A program made the translations under genes and the position numbers. Below the pieces are notes generated by a model. It was not told the DNA's origin. It searched no databases and worked only from the letters and a program-made list of their open reading frames with translations. Shown here piece after piece: positions 9,700 to 18,914 of a stretch of 38,658 nt of DNA (position 1 is the stretch's first letter; each line of letters starts with the position of its first letter). The DNA comes from Oribacterium sp. (GTDB lineage Bacteria > Bacillota > Clostridia > Lachnospirales > Lachnospiraceae). The DNA lies in NCBI GenBank assembly GCA_024689585.1, contig JAILDF010000207.1, forward strand, positions 1 to 38,658. The letters are read 5' to 3'.

Positions 9700-11117
9700 A
9701 CTTCAACCCCAAATCCAAAGAACTCGTTTGTATTGCGAATACAGACATCCTCTATGATTTCTTTCAGATTTTCCTCTGAACCAAAATATTCACCTCTTTC
9801 GCATAATTCCCCGAGGTAGTTACAGAAGACTCTTCTGTAAAGTTCGTGTCTGGGATAAGAAATGAAGGATCTGGAATCTGTTAACATACCTACTGACAAT
9901 GAGACCGGATACAGGTTTGCACATGCCTTAAACTGTCGCTCAATGCCAAACTGCTGATCATTGAACCACCAGGGCGCACCAAGCTGCACCTTTGACTTTG
10001 TTCCGTTATCACAGAATCCGGCTGCAAGTATAGCCCAGGTTTCTATTTTTGTTCCGTCAAGAGGATATAAAATAGTTTTTGGAAGTTCACCCGCAATTGT
10101 CAGTCTGTTAAGAATCTCACCAACAGAAGTTACACCGGCCTGATCATCACAGCAGTCATAACCTGTAGACTGTCCCACATTCTGAACTCCGGTAGTATTG
10201 GCATCCAGATATGTGCCGATATGCAATTGCATGATATATCCTTCTTTGTTGTAAAGCTTGCCCATCTCTATAAGGAATGCACTCTGATACTGATCCACTT
10301 CTCCGGCTGTCAAAGTTTCATTCTTTCGAGCCTTCTCAAAAATAGTATCTATTTCCTCCTGAGTGTAATCAGCAAATGTAAAGTGAGGGATACCATCATC
10401 GGATACGGTTGTGCCTGTAACTTCTTTGAAATACTGAAGTCGTCTATCAAGGGCATCAAGCATGGTTTTAAAAGATGTGATCTCAATTCCTGCCGCCTCC
10501 GATAGTTGCTTTAAATACGAGTCAAATGTAGGCAATTCGATAAACATCGCCTTATCAGGACGAAACGCAGTAATGACTCTTGTGGCTGTCTTCTGCTCAT
10601 TCAGTTTTTTATGCCACTCCAGATCATCAACAGGATCTTCCGTTGTAGATACCAGCTTTACATTTGAATGCTCCATGCACCACTGTCTCGTCATGTGCTT
10701 CTCTTGTATCATCTTTTTTGTCTTCTGATATATTTCCTCGGCGTTCTCCTCTGTCAGAGGTTCGTCAATGTCAAAATACCTTTTCAGCTCAAGAGCACAC
10801 CATATAAAAATCGGATTTCCGACCATCTTGGGCAACACCTTGGCGAATACAAGAAACTTCTCGTGAAAATCTGTTTCTGTTCCTGTGATGTATTTCTCCT
10901 CGATACCGAAAGTTCTCATTGCACGCCATTTATAATGATCCCCTTCAAGCCACATCTCACCAAGATCTTCAAATTCATGATTCTCATACATTGCCTTTGG
11001 AGAAATATGGCAATGATAGTCAATGATAGGCATGGGCTCAGCATATTTGTGATAAAGTTCTCTTCCTGTTTCATTTGTCAGAAATAGTTCTTCTGAAAAC
11101 TTATTGTTTAATTTCAT
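9696..11117 (-). CDS. uxaC: Glucuronate/uronate isomerase
   Basis: MKLNNKFSEELFLTNETGRELYHKYAEPMPIIDYHCHISPKAMYEN..., GWRAMR-like KWRAMRTFGI, AAGFCDNGTKSKVQLGAPWWFND. Start placed at 11117 behind GAGAGG; the ORF-track start at 11225 overlaps the SDR gene. Confidence 0.95.
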   Translation of the reverse strand: MKLNNKFSEELFLTNETGRELYHKYAEPMPIIDYHCHISPKAMYENHEFEDLGEMWLEGDHYKWRAMRTFGIEEKYITGTETDFHEKFLVFAKVLPKMVGNPIFIWCALELKRYFDIDEPLTEENAEEIYQKTKKMIQEKHMTRQWCMEHSNVKLVSTTEDPVDDLEWHKKLNEQKTATRVITAFRPDKAMFIELPTFDSYLKQLSEAAGIEITSFKTMLDALDRRLQYFKEVTGTTVSDDGIPHFTFADYTQEEIDTIFEKARKNETLTAGEVDQYQSAFLIEMGKLYNKEGYIMQLHIGTYLDANTTGVQNVGQSTGYDCCDDQAGVTSVGEILNRLTIAGELPKTILYPLDGTKIETWAILAAGFCDNGTKSKVQLGAPWWFNDQQFGIERQFKACANLYPVSLSVGMLTDSRSFISYPRHELYRRVFCNYLGELCERGEYFGSEENLKEIIEDVCIRNTNEFFGFGVEV

Positions 11118-11140
11118 TTTTAATGCCTCTCTCATAGAAA

Positions 11141-11929
11141 TCAAAAACCAATCAATGCGCCACCATCTACCGGGATGCAGGAACCGGTAATGTAACGTGC
11201 TGCCTTGGAACACAGGAAGGCACATGCCATTCCTATATCCATTGGATCTCCAACCGTCTTAGCCGGTATTCTGCCCATAATTTTTGCAAGACGCTGAGGA
11301 TCAGTATCAACCGCCTTATGGAACATAGGGGTGTCAATCCATCCCGGTGCAACCGCATTTACAGTTATGCCAAACTCTGCAAGTTCTGCTGTCAAAACAT
11401 GGATCATTCCAAGAAACCCTGCTTTGGCTGTGGCATATCCGCATACCTGAGGCTGTCCGATATAAGAAGTCATTGAAGCCTGAAATATGATACGTCCGTG
11501 CTTTTGTTCCTTCAGATAAGGAACAACTGCCTTTGTCATTGCGAAAGAACCTACAAGCTGCACATCAAGAACACTCTTGTAGTCATCAACAGTCATATCC
11601 CATATAAACTTCTTACAGTGATTTCCGGCATTGTTCACAAGTATCGTTACCTTGCCAAAATCCTTCACTATTTTTTCAACAAGCTCCGGAGCATATTCTG
11701 TATTGGAAATATCATGCTCGTAAAATCTAACATTATCACCAAATTCTTCCAGTGCCTTTTCATACTTTCTGCTGACCACAGCAACCTTTGCACCGGCAGA
11801 TACAAGACATCTTGTAATAGCAAGACCCAATCCTGTACCGCCACCGGTTACGATCGCAACTTCACCGTCAAGATCGTACCATTCGTTCATGTGAAATCCA
11901 TTTATTTCCTCTTCTGTAAATGCAGCCAT
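11141..11929 (-). CDS. Short-chain dehydrogenase/reductase, likely hexuronate-pathway oxidoreductase
   Basis: VAIVTGGGTGLGLAITRCL, NNAGNH, YATAKAG (YxxxK), PGWIDTPM. Role inferred from position between uxaC and uxaA. Confidence 0.88.
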   Translation of the reverse strand: MAAFTEEEINGFHMNEWYDLDGEVAIVTGGGTGLGLAITRCLVSAGAKVAVVSRKYEKALEEFGDNVRFYEHDISNTEYAPELVEKIVKDFGKVTILVNNAGNHCKKFIWDMTVDDYKSVLDVQLVGSFAMTKAVVPYLKEQKHGRIIFQASMTSYIGQPQVCGYATAKAGFLGMIHVLTAELAEFGITVNAVAPGWIDTPMFHKAVDTDPQRLAKIMGRIPAKTVGDPMDIGMACAFLCSKAARYITGSCIPVDGGALIGF

Positions 11930-11950
11930 TTTTATTACCCCTCTTTTTCG

Positions 11951-13171
11951 TTAGCCTTCCTCACATTTTCTGTGGATGGCAACAGTATTCTCTTGATATT
12001 TATAGGGAATAAAGAATTCTTTATGTCCCAATGCTTCAGACTTAGTTTCTTTTCCGTCAGCAATTTCAGCAACATATCTTGCAAGATCATCTGCCATTTC
12101 TGCCATACTCTTTGTGCCTTCCAGAATAGGACTGGCATCAAACTCCATGTCTTCAGACATACGCTCGAAAGTCTCATGGTTACCTGTTATCTTCACACAG
12201 GGACCAACTGCACTTCCGACAACACTGCCCCGACCCGTAACAAGAAAAACCATATGTGCACCGCAGCTTATAAGATCCATCAGGCCTTCATTGTCATTCG
12301 GATTGGTGATACCAAACTGCATCCAGTAAGGATCCGGTGTTGAATCCAGAAGCCATAATCCTTCCTTTTCCGGGCGTTGTGCTACTTTCAGCACACCCTG
12401 AATCTTACCGGAACCACTTTTTACAATAGCACCCATGGACTTCTCTTCGATGGTTGAAAGCCCACCCGCAAAGTTGCCGGGACTTACCGAATATTGATTT
12501 ACCGACTTACAGTACTCCAGTGCTTTATCATAGGTATATGCAATCTCTTCTTTTGCCTTTTCTGTAGCTCCGCGTTTCACAAGTACATCCTTAAGTCCGA
12601 CGGCTTCAACAATCTCTTCAAAAATTGCCGTTCCCCCAAGACTTGTCAGTTTGTCAAAAAATCGACCGACAACAGCATTACCGGCAAGCCCTGATGTATA
12701 ATCAGAGCCTCCGCACTCGGCACCGATAACGAGATCCTTCCAGGTCATAGGCACTGTAGGAGTGCTCCTGAGTTCACGAATTGCCCAGGAAGCCCAGGAT
12801 TCGCCTTTTTGTATTGATAACCTTGTTCCACCTTCTTTTTGGATAAACATCCAGGAAGATAATTTTCCTTCCTGTGTAGCGATATCCGCAAGCCATTCAG
12901 GCTGAATGTATTCGCAGCCTAATCCGACAGCGAGGACTGCGCCAACATTAGGATGACGGATCATACTGATCAACATATTGATGGCATACTGATTATCAGT
13001 ACATCCATCAAATCCAACAAGTTCCACATCCCGGGAATTTGTCCTTTCAACAATCTGTCTTGCTACAAATTCCGAACATTTTACTGTGTAGATAACCAAT
13101 ACCCTGTTCCGAATACCTGGTCTTCCGTTTTTTCTTTGATATCCTCTAAAGGTTAATTCTTCCAGTTTCAC
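11951..13171 (-). CDS. uxaA: UxaA family hydro-lyase large subunit (altronate dehydratase C-terminal type)
   Basis: 406 aa; FRGYQRKNGRPGIRNRVLVI, GAECGGSDYTSGLAGNAVVG, GRGSVVGSAVGPCVKITGN are UxaA/GarD-like. Confidence 0.88.
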   Translation of the reverse strand: MKLEELTFRGYQRKNGRPGIRNRVLVIYTVKCSEFVARQIVERTNSRDVELVGFDGCTDNQYAINMLISMIRHPNVGAVLAVGLGCEYIQPEWLADIATQEGKLSSWMFIQKEGGTRLSIQKGESWASWAIRELRSTPTVPMTWKDLVIGAECGGSDYTSGLAGNAVVGRFFDKLTSLGGTAIFEEIVEAVGLKDVLVKRGATEKAKEEIAYTYDKALEYCKSVNQYSVSPGNFAGGLSTIEEKSMGAIVKSGSGKIQGVLKVAQRPEKEGLWLLDSTPDPYWMQFGITNPNDNEGLMDLISCGAHMVFLVTGRGSVVGSAVGPCVKITGNHETFERMSEDMEFDASPILEGTKSMAEMADDLARYVAEIADGKETKSEALGHKEFFIPYKYQENTVAIHRKCEEG

Positions 13172-13193
13172 AGCTCTGTACCATGCCTTTCGG

Positions 13194-13544
13194 TTATTTG
13201 TAACTCATATCCTTCGGAGCACCTGTAACAGCATCCAGATGGCTTGAACGCTCATCGTAGTTCGATGCCATCTCTTCAAGATGCACCCATGATCCCTTGG
13301 GGATATTCTTTATGGCGTGACCGATCACCACTCCATACTTTACGATGTCTTCTCCATCGCTTATGTCACGAAGAGCAATTTTATGTCCTACCGGGATATC
13401 AGTTACGGCTGTTATCTCTTTCTGTTCAGTATCACCTATTAAAGGAACGGTACTACCCGCCTCAAGAGCTGTAAGAGCTACCGCAACATTATCCTGCAGG
13501 TTTACCTGAAAAACTTTTTCATTCATTCTACTCACCATGCTCAA
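13194..13544 (-). CDS. UxaA family hydro-lyase small subunit (SAF domain)
   Basis: VFQVNLQDNVAVALTALEAGSTV...DIPVGHKIALRDISDGEDIVKYGVVIGHAIKNIPKGSWVH, SAF-domain pattern, directly upstream of the large subunit. Confidence 0.87.
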   Translation of the reverse strand: MSMVSRMNEKVFQVNLQDNVAVALTALEAGSTVPLIGDTEQKEITAVTDIPVGHKIALRDISDGEDIVKYGVVIGHAIKNIPKGSWVHLEEMASNYDERSSHLDAVTGAPKDMSYK

Positions 13545-13582
13545 TTGTCTTTACGACCATATGCTGAAGGAAAACGGATCCA

Positions 13583-14293
13583 TCAAAGGATACCGAATAC
13601 TTTAAACGCTTCTGTCGCTGACATGCCGCCCTCGATGGCTTTTCTTACCTTCTTTTCACCCATAGCTTTTTCCAAAGCCTTTTCCAGAACCTCATCCTTT
13701 ATTTCTTTAGGGATGATCAAAACTCCATCAATATCGCCAAAAACCAGATCTCCGTCATGGATCGTAACCTGACCAATCTCAATCGTACATCTCATATCAC
13801 ATACATAAGTACGAACAGAACTATCCTGGGCCCAGCATTGAGTTGCAAATACGGGGAAGTTCTGCGACAGAACCTGAGGTGTATCTCTTGTGTATCCGTC
13901 CAGTACCGCACCTGCTGCCCCTCTTGTTTTAGCCGTTGCAGTGAGAAGTTCGCCCCACAGTGCGGAATTATGCGCACCTGTTGCCACATATACTTCATTT
14001 GGTTTAAGCTGGTCCAATGCCTCTGTAAGAAGTCCAAACGGCTTCTTCGGAGCTTCGAACACATCATTTTCAAGAATTGTACATGCGTATCCTGCAACCT
14101 TAAGTCTGTTATCCGGCTGTGTTCTGTCTATATATGCGTCAGCCGGTACAAGAGCCTCCAAGGGACGAATGTTTGCAGGTAAAAACTGATGCTTGTAACC
14201 CATCTGATCCAATATATCTCCCACAACCGGTGTATAAAGTTTTTCCTTCATTAGTGTGAACATTTCTTCATCGTTATTCCAAAGCTTAGCCAT
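13583..14293 (-). CDS. RraA family protein (class II pyruvate aldolase/decarboxylase-like)
   Basis: GELLTATAKTRGAAGAVLDGYTRD is the RraA/HMG-aldolase core motif; DGDLVFGDIDGVLIIP. Confidence 0.9.
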   Translation of the reverse strand: MAKLWNNDEEMFTLMKEKLYTPVVGDILDQMGYKHQFLPANIRPLEALVPADAYIDRTQPDNRLKVAGYACTILENDVFEAPKKPFGLLTEALDQLKPNEVYVATGAHNSALWGELLTATAKTRGAAGAVLDGYTRDTPQVLSQNFPVFATQCWAQDSSVRTYVCDMRCTIEIGQVTIHDGDLVFGDIDGVLIIPKEIKDEVLEKALEKAMGEKKVRKAIEGGMSATEAFKVFGIL

Positions 14294-14305
14294 ATTATGC
14301 CTCCA

Positions 14306-15607
14306 TTAATATGCCATCATTGGCAGCCACATAAAGGACTGCGGGAAATATGTGAGGATAAGAAGTGCGATACCCATTACCAGATAGAAGGGAATCATTG
14401 CCTTCGACAACCTCTCCAGACTGATACCTGAAATCGCAGAACCAATGAATAATGTTGATCCTACCGGAGGTGTCAGAAGCCCGATACCGAGATTCAGAAC
14501 CATAACAACACCAAGATGAATAGGTGACAGTCCAAGAGAAATCCAAATAGGAAGAATGACCGGTGTAAGCATTAGAATCAGACAGGCCATCTCGATCAGA
14601 CATCCAAGGATGAGCATCAAAATATTCAGAAGAACAAGTATCATGATCTTATTTGTTGTAAATGAGAACAGCGCGTTTGTAACCATTGTTGGAATCTTCA
14701 GATATGTAAGAAGATACGTAAACGCTCCGGATACACCTATAAGGATCAGGACCTTACCAAGCATCATAGTTACATTATTGAAGATGCGTGGAATATCTCT
14801 AAACTTGAATCCTTTATAAATAAAGAGTCCAACTGCCATAGACCATACAACAGCTACTGCCGCAGATTCTGTTGTAGTAAAAATACCTGCTACGACACCG
14901 ACTACAACAATCAGAACTGCTGCAAGTCCCCAGATAGCACGGATAAAGGATTTTGCGCAAGCCTTGGGAGAAAATCTTCCGGTTACAGGAATATTATTTT
15001 TCTTTGAGTAATACCATGAATAAATCATCAGAACTACAGAAAGAACCGCACCGGGCACATAACCTGCAAGGAAAAGCTGTCCTATGGAAACAGTTGTTAC
15101 ACCTGCTGCCGCAAGTGTATAGATGACCATGTTCTGAGATGGAGGAACCAAAATTCCCTCTACGGAAGAAGCCATTGTAAGTGCTGTTGAGAATGGTCTG
15201 TCATAGCCCTGCTCTTCCATCATCTTTATCTCGATGGGTCCTAAGGATGCACAGTCAGCGGAAGAAGAACCTGAGATTCCTCCAAAGAAAAATGAAGATA
15301 CAACGTTAACCATTGCGGCTCCGCCTCTCACCCAGCCAACCAGTTCCTTGGAAAAATCTATCAGTCTGTCTGTTACACCACCTGCACTCATAAGTTCACC
15401 CATAGTGATAAAAAACGGGACAGCCAGCAGTGTATATGAATTCAAATTTGATACAAACTTAAGTGCCATCTGCATCGGATTGATTCCTAAGTAGAAAAAG
15501 TCTACAAGAGAAGCAATTCCGATAGCATATACGATAGGAACACGAAGAAAAATCAGAACTATAAAAATCGCTATAAGCAGAAATGTTGCTATTGCTGTTG
15601 TGCTCAT
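14306..15607 (-). CDS. TRAP transporter large permease (DctM type)
   Basis: 433 aa; VPFFITMGELMSAGGVTDRLIDFSKELVGWVRGGAAMVNVVSSFFFGGISGSSSADCASLG is diagnostic of DctM. Confidence 0.95.
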   Translation of the reverse strand: MSTTAIATFLLIAIFIVLIFLRVPIVYAIGIASLVDFFYLGINPMQMALKFVSNLNSYTLLAVPFFITMGELMSAGGVTDRLIDFSKELVGWVRGGAAMVNVVSSFFFGGISGSSSADCASLGPIEIKMMEEQGYDRPFSTALTMASSVEGILVPPSQNMVIYTLAAAGVTTVSIGQLFLAGYVPGAVLSVVLMIYSWYYSKKNNIPVTGRFSPKACAKSFIRAIWGLAAVLIVVVGVVAGIFTTTESAAVAVVWSMAVGLFIYKGFKFRDIPRIFNNVTMMLGKVLILIGVSGAFTYLLTYLKIPTMVTNALFSFTTNKIMILVLLNILMLILGCLIEMACLILMLTPVILPIWISLGLSPIHLGVVMVLNLGIGLLTPPVGSTLFIGSAISGISLERLSKAMIPFYLVMGIALLILTYFPQSFMWLPMMAY

Positions 15608-16089
15608 TTCTGATCAAACCTCCTTACCCATTGAGAAATCAGTGCGAATATGTAAAACACTCCCGTAACAGGAAGTGAAAGATACATATATGCATATCTG
15701 ATATTGATACCGGCCATTGTATTGGTTCTTGACTGTTTCATAAGCTGCATTCCATACACGATCATAAATATGGCAAATATCAGAATACAGATTTCAGCAA
15801 GAATATCAGTTGCAATAAGAGCCTTTTTTGACATCTTTTCATCGAACATGGTTACTTTCAGGTGCTCATTGGAACGTACAACCAGAGCAGATCCAAGGAT
15901 ACTCATCCAGGTTAAAAGGAAAAGAGAAAGCGGCTCGCCCCACATAGGTGAGTTATGTAATACGTATCTTCCAAGGAATATATAAAAAACAATACAGATA
16001 AGTGCGCCGAGCATAGCGGCGCAGAGATACTTGAGAAATTTAAAGACAAAAGCGTCAACTTTTTCCCATAATCGAACGAAATCTTTCAT
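15604..16089 (-). CDS. TRAP transporter small permease (DctQ type)
   Basis: About 160 aa, 4 TM, GEPLSLFLLTWMSILGSALVVRSNEHLKVTMF. Start moved to MKDFVRLW with GGAGGCG upstream; 4-bp overlap with DctM gene. Confidence 0.9.
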   Translation of the reverse strand: MKDFVRLWEKVDAFVFKFLKYLCAAMLGALICIVFYIFLGRYVLHNSPMWGEPLSLFLLTWMSILGSALVVRSNEHLKVTMFDEKMSKKALIATDILAEICILIFAIFMIVYGMQLMKQSRTNTMAGINIRYAYMYLSLPVTGVFYIFALISQWVRRFDQK

Positions 16090-16136
16090 GAAAACGCCTC
16101 CGGTCATAGACCAACAACTTTGTTCTTACAGAAAAA

Positions 16137-16166
16137 GGGAAGGGCGCGATTCCTCACAGCCCTCCC
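16137..16166 (-). terminator. Intra-operon hairpin plus U-tract between dctP-like and dctQ-like genes
   Basis: Minus strand GGGAGGGC...GCCCTTCCC followed by TTTTT. Confidence 0.55.
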
Positions 16167-16272
16167 TCGCGCAAAATGCATATTTACGTACTTCATGCGG
16201 GCGTGCCACGAATTATGTTTCCCACTAATGTGCAAATGCACACCGAAGAAGACATATGACACTCATACCTTA

Positions 16273-17421
16273 TCAGTACTGACCGCTTGCTAACTTCTTG
16301 ATGGTCTCCTGCTCAGCCTCTGAGTATGTGTCATATACACTCTGGCAAGCCTCCTGCCACTTATCGAGATCTGCAACATCAATCCTTGTAACACCCTTGT
16401 CAGCAAATGAATCAAATGCTGCCTGTTCCTGCTTCTGATTGTACTCATAGCAAGCTGCTGAAGCTGCTTCTGCTGCCTCATTCATCCAACCCTTCTGCTC
16501 ATCTGTCAAAGAATTCCACTTATCCTTATTCATAAGGATAACGCCGCATCCAAATGTGTGAGCATCTGTGATGAAGTAAGGAGCAACTTCATTAAATGAG
16601 TTTGACAGATAGGATGTAACACCATTCTCTGCACCGTCTACTACACCTGACTGAAGAGATGTATAAAGTTCAGAATATGCTATAGGAGTTGCAGAAGACT
16701 TAAGAGCATTCATAGTGTTTACCATGAGGTCTGTCTCAGGAACACGGATCTTAAGTCCGTTCATCATATCAAGAGTAAATTCACTCGGTGATCCAAGCTT
16801 CTTATATGTATCCTCTGTGATGAACATTGATCTTGGGCCTTCAACCAACCAGCCAAGAGCTACATAACCACAATCATCTGTATCTACAGAATCAAGCATC
16901 TGCTGACCGAGATCAGAAACTGCCATATCATGGAACTGCTCCATATCCTTGAAAAGATAAGGAAGACCTGTAAGAGCAATTGTTGGAGCACCATAGTTGG
17001 AAAGTGAAGATGCATTACCGCGGAAAATATCAAGTGTTCCCATCTGTATTCCCTGCATGGAAGTCTTCTCATCTCCAAGTGTTCCATTTGTGTAAAGGTC
17101 GATAGTGATCTGACCGTTGGAAACTTCATTTATCTTTTCTGCGAATGCTTTTGCACCTACTGTTGCACCGTACTCATCGCCGTTTACCTCTGACCACTGA
17201 AGTACAAGGGAATCAGCTGCAGGTGCTGCCTCTGCAGGCTTTGCCTCTGCTGATGCTGCAGGTGCTGCCTCTGCAGGCTTTGCTTCTTCTGATGCTGCAG
17301 GTGCTGCTGTTTCTGCAGGCTTTGCCGCCGTGGTTGCTGCCGGCTGAGATCCGGAACCACATCCTGCAAGAGACATGACCATCAGGCCTGCCAAAACTCC
17401 AGACAATACATTTTTCTTCAT
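16273..17421 (-). CDS. TRAP transporter substrate-binding protein (DctP), lipoprotein
   Basis: MKKNVLSGVLAGLMVMSLAGCGSG lipobox; LVLQWSEVNGDEYGATVGAKAFAEKINEVSNGQITIDLYTNGTLGDEKTSMQGIQMGTLD; Start moved from 17496 to 17421. Confidence 0.94.
   Translation of the reverse strand: MKKNVLSGVLAGLMVMSLAGCGSGSQPAATTAAKPAETAAPAASEEAKPAEAAPAASAEAKPAEAAPAADSLVLQWSEVNGDEYGATVGAKAFAEKINEVSNGQITIDLYTNGTLGDEKTSMQGIQMGTLDIFRGNASSLSNYGAPTIALTGLPYLFKDMEQFHDMAVSDLGQQMLDSVDTDDCGYVALGWLVEGPRSMFITEDTYKKLGSPSEFTLDMMNGLKIRVPETDLMVNTMNALKSSATPIAYSELYTSLQSGVVDGAENGVTSYLSNSFNEVAPYFITDAHTFGCGVILMNKDKWNSLTDEQKGWMNEAAEAASAACYEYNQKQEQAAFDSFADKGVTRIDVADLDKWQEACQSVYDTYSEAEQETIKKLASGQY
17216..17330. repeat. 39-bp imperfect tandem repeat (about 3 copies) in the dctP linker
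   Basis: gctgcaggtgctgcctctgcaggctttgc... begins at 17216, 17255 and 17294, encoding Ala/Pro/Glu/Lys-rich EAKPAEAAPAASA. Confidence 0.85.
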
Positions 17422-17524
17422 TTCATAATCCTCCTTAAAATGATCACGACTATTTTTGTAATCCTGTCTTTGGACCAAAAATACGTTATTGAACAAACAC
17501 GTTAAAACTTGTTGTATATCAGAT

Positions 17525-17534
17525 AAAACGTTTT
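17525..17534. promoter_or_regulatory. Putative LacI-family operator AAAACGTTTT (upstream of dctP operon)
   Basis: Perfect 10-bp palindrome with central CG; downstream of a minus-strand TTGACA at 17580-17575. Confidence 0.65.
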
Positions 17535-17724
17535 TGCTTATTCCTGCATCTAAACTATCACCGCATTAATGAAGTGTCAATAATTACTCACATTTTAGTT
17601 GTTTTAGTAAAATTATTTGTGCATTTTCACTCAATACCTGTCATCTTTTTTGGTGATTTGGAAGAAAATACTATTAATTTTGTTCGTTTAATAGTGTTTT
17701 TTATTTATTCTGATATACTTAAGC

Positions 17725-17734
17725 AAAACGTTTT
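17725..17734. promoter_or_regulatory. Putative LacI-family operator AAAACGTTTT (upstream of dehydratase gene)
   Basis: Identical palindrome just after a plus-strand TATACT (17714-17719), where +1 would fall. Confidence 0.7.
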
Positions 17735-17779
17735 AGTTGCGCGTTTATATTGATATTCCTTGAAATATGGAGGAGACCT

Positions 17780-18898
17780 ATGATTATCAAAAAATTTGAA
17801 AGCTGGTGGGTAGAACGAGGCAAATGCCTGTTTGATGAAAAACGTCAGGGAGGCGCAAAAATGGGCTGGGACGTTCTTGTCATCAAGCTTACGACAGATA
17901 CCGGCATCGAAGGAATCGCCACCTGCATGGCTGCCAGATCAGGAGCTGTTTCCGAGTCTTATTTAAATGAAACTGTTGCACCGGTTGTATTAGGAAGAGA
18001 TCCCCACGACAGGGAGGCAATCTTCCAGGAGCTTTGGGTGATAGACAGACACGAAGCATTCTTCCCGGTATTCCTTCCCGGACCTGTTGATGTAGCACTT
18101 TGGGATATCTGTGCCAAGGAAGCGAATCTTCCTCTTTATAAGTACATTGGCGCTTACAGAGATTCTCTTCCGGCATATGCCAGCTCCAACTTCCTTCCTA
18201 CAATTCAGGATTATGTTGACGAAGCGCTTCTTTATAAGAGCAAAGGTCTGAAGGGCTACAAAATGCACCCTGCAGGACCTGTAGAGTTCGATATGGCTGT
18301 TCATCAGGCTGTCCGCGATGCTGTCGGTCCGGATTTCGCTCTCATGACTGATCCTGTTGGTGATTACACCATTGACGAAGCCGTTCGCGTCGGCAGACAA
18401 CTGGAACGTCTGAATTTTGAATGGTTTGAAGAACCATTCCGTGATTTTGAATTATATAAGTACACAGAATTGTGTAAGACACTGGATATTCCTATAGCAG
18501 CAACAGAAACAACCAGAGGCTGTCATTGGGGCGTCGCACAGGTCATCAACCAGCACGCTGCCGATATTGTTCGTGCAGACGTTTCCTGGAAAGACGGCGT
18601 AACAGGCACATTAAAAATAGCACATCTTGCAGAAGCATTCGGCCTCAATGTCGAGATACATACTACAACAATGAACTATATGGATATGGCCAATCTTCAT
18701 GTAAGCTGTGCTATTAAGAACTGCAAATATTTTGAATACTTTGTACCGGAAGACAATTACCGTCTCCCTATGAAGGGCGATCTCCCCATAGATGAGAACG
18801 GTATCATCCACGTTTCGGACAAACCGGGTGTCGGAGCAGAGCTTGACTGGGATCTCATTAAGAGCGCCTGCCACAACTATATCTGCCAGGAAATATAA
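17780..18898 (+). CDS. Mandelate racemase/enolase superfamily sugar-acid dehydratase
   Basis: MIIKKFESWWVERGKC...; PGPVDVALWDICAKEANLPLYKYIG; KGYKMHP, LMTDPVGDYT, NFEWFEEP, IAATE, VEIHTTT metal/catalytic segments. GGAGGAG RBS before ATG at 17780. Confidence 0.9.
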   Translation: MIIKKFESWWVERGKCLFDEKRQGGAKMGWDVLVIKLTTDTGIEGIATCMAARSGAVSESYLNETVAPVVLGRDPHDREAIFQELWVIDRHEAFFPVFLPGPVDVALWDICAKEANLPLYKYIGAYRDSLPAYASSNFLPTIQDYVDEALLYKSKGLKGYKMHPAGPVEFDMAVHQAVRDAVGPDFALMTDPVGDYTIDEAVRVGRQLERLNFEWFEEPFRDFELYKYTELCKTLDIPIAATETTRGCHWGVAQVINQHAADIVRADVSWKDGVTGTLKIAHLAEAFGLNVEIHTTTMNYMDMANLHVSCAIKNCKYFEYFVPEDNYRLPMKGDLPIDENGIIHVSDKPGVGAELDWDLIKSACHNYICQEI

Positions 18899-18914
18899 TC
18901 GGAAAGATAGATCA

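Noticed and set aside
11118-11225. N-terminal extension of the uxaC ORF (MCLPVFQGSTLHYRFLH...)
   Set aside because: Overlaps the SDR coding region and lacks UxaC similarity; MKLNNKFSEE start with an RBS fits better.
11498-12343. 281-aa plus-strand ORF
   Set aside because: Antisense to the well-supported SDR and UxaA genes; Cys/His/Phe-rich shadow translation with no recognisable motif.
17145-17378. Leu-rich plus-strand ORF (MLLHLLLHRTHRRLPL...)
   Set aside because: Antisense of the Ala/Pro/Glu tandem repeat in the TRAP binding protein; low-complexity artefact.
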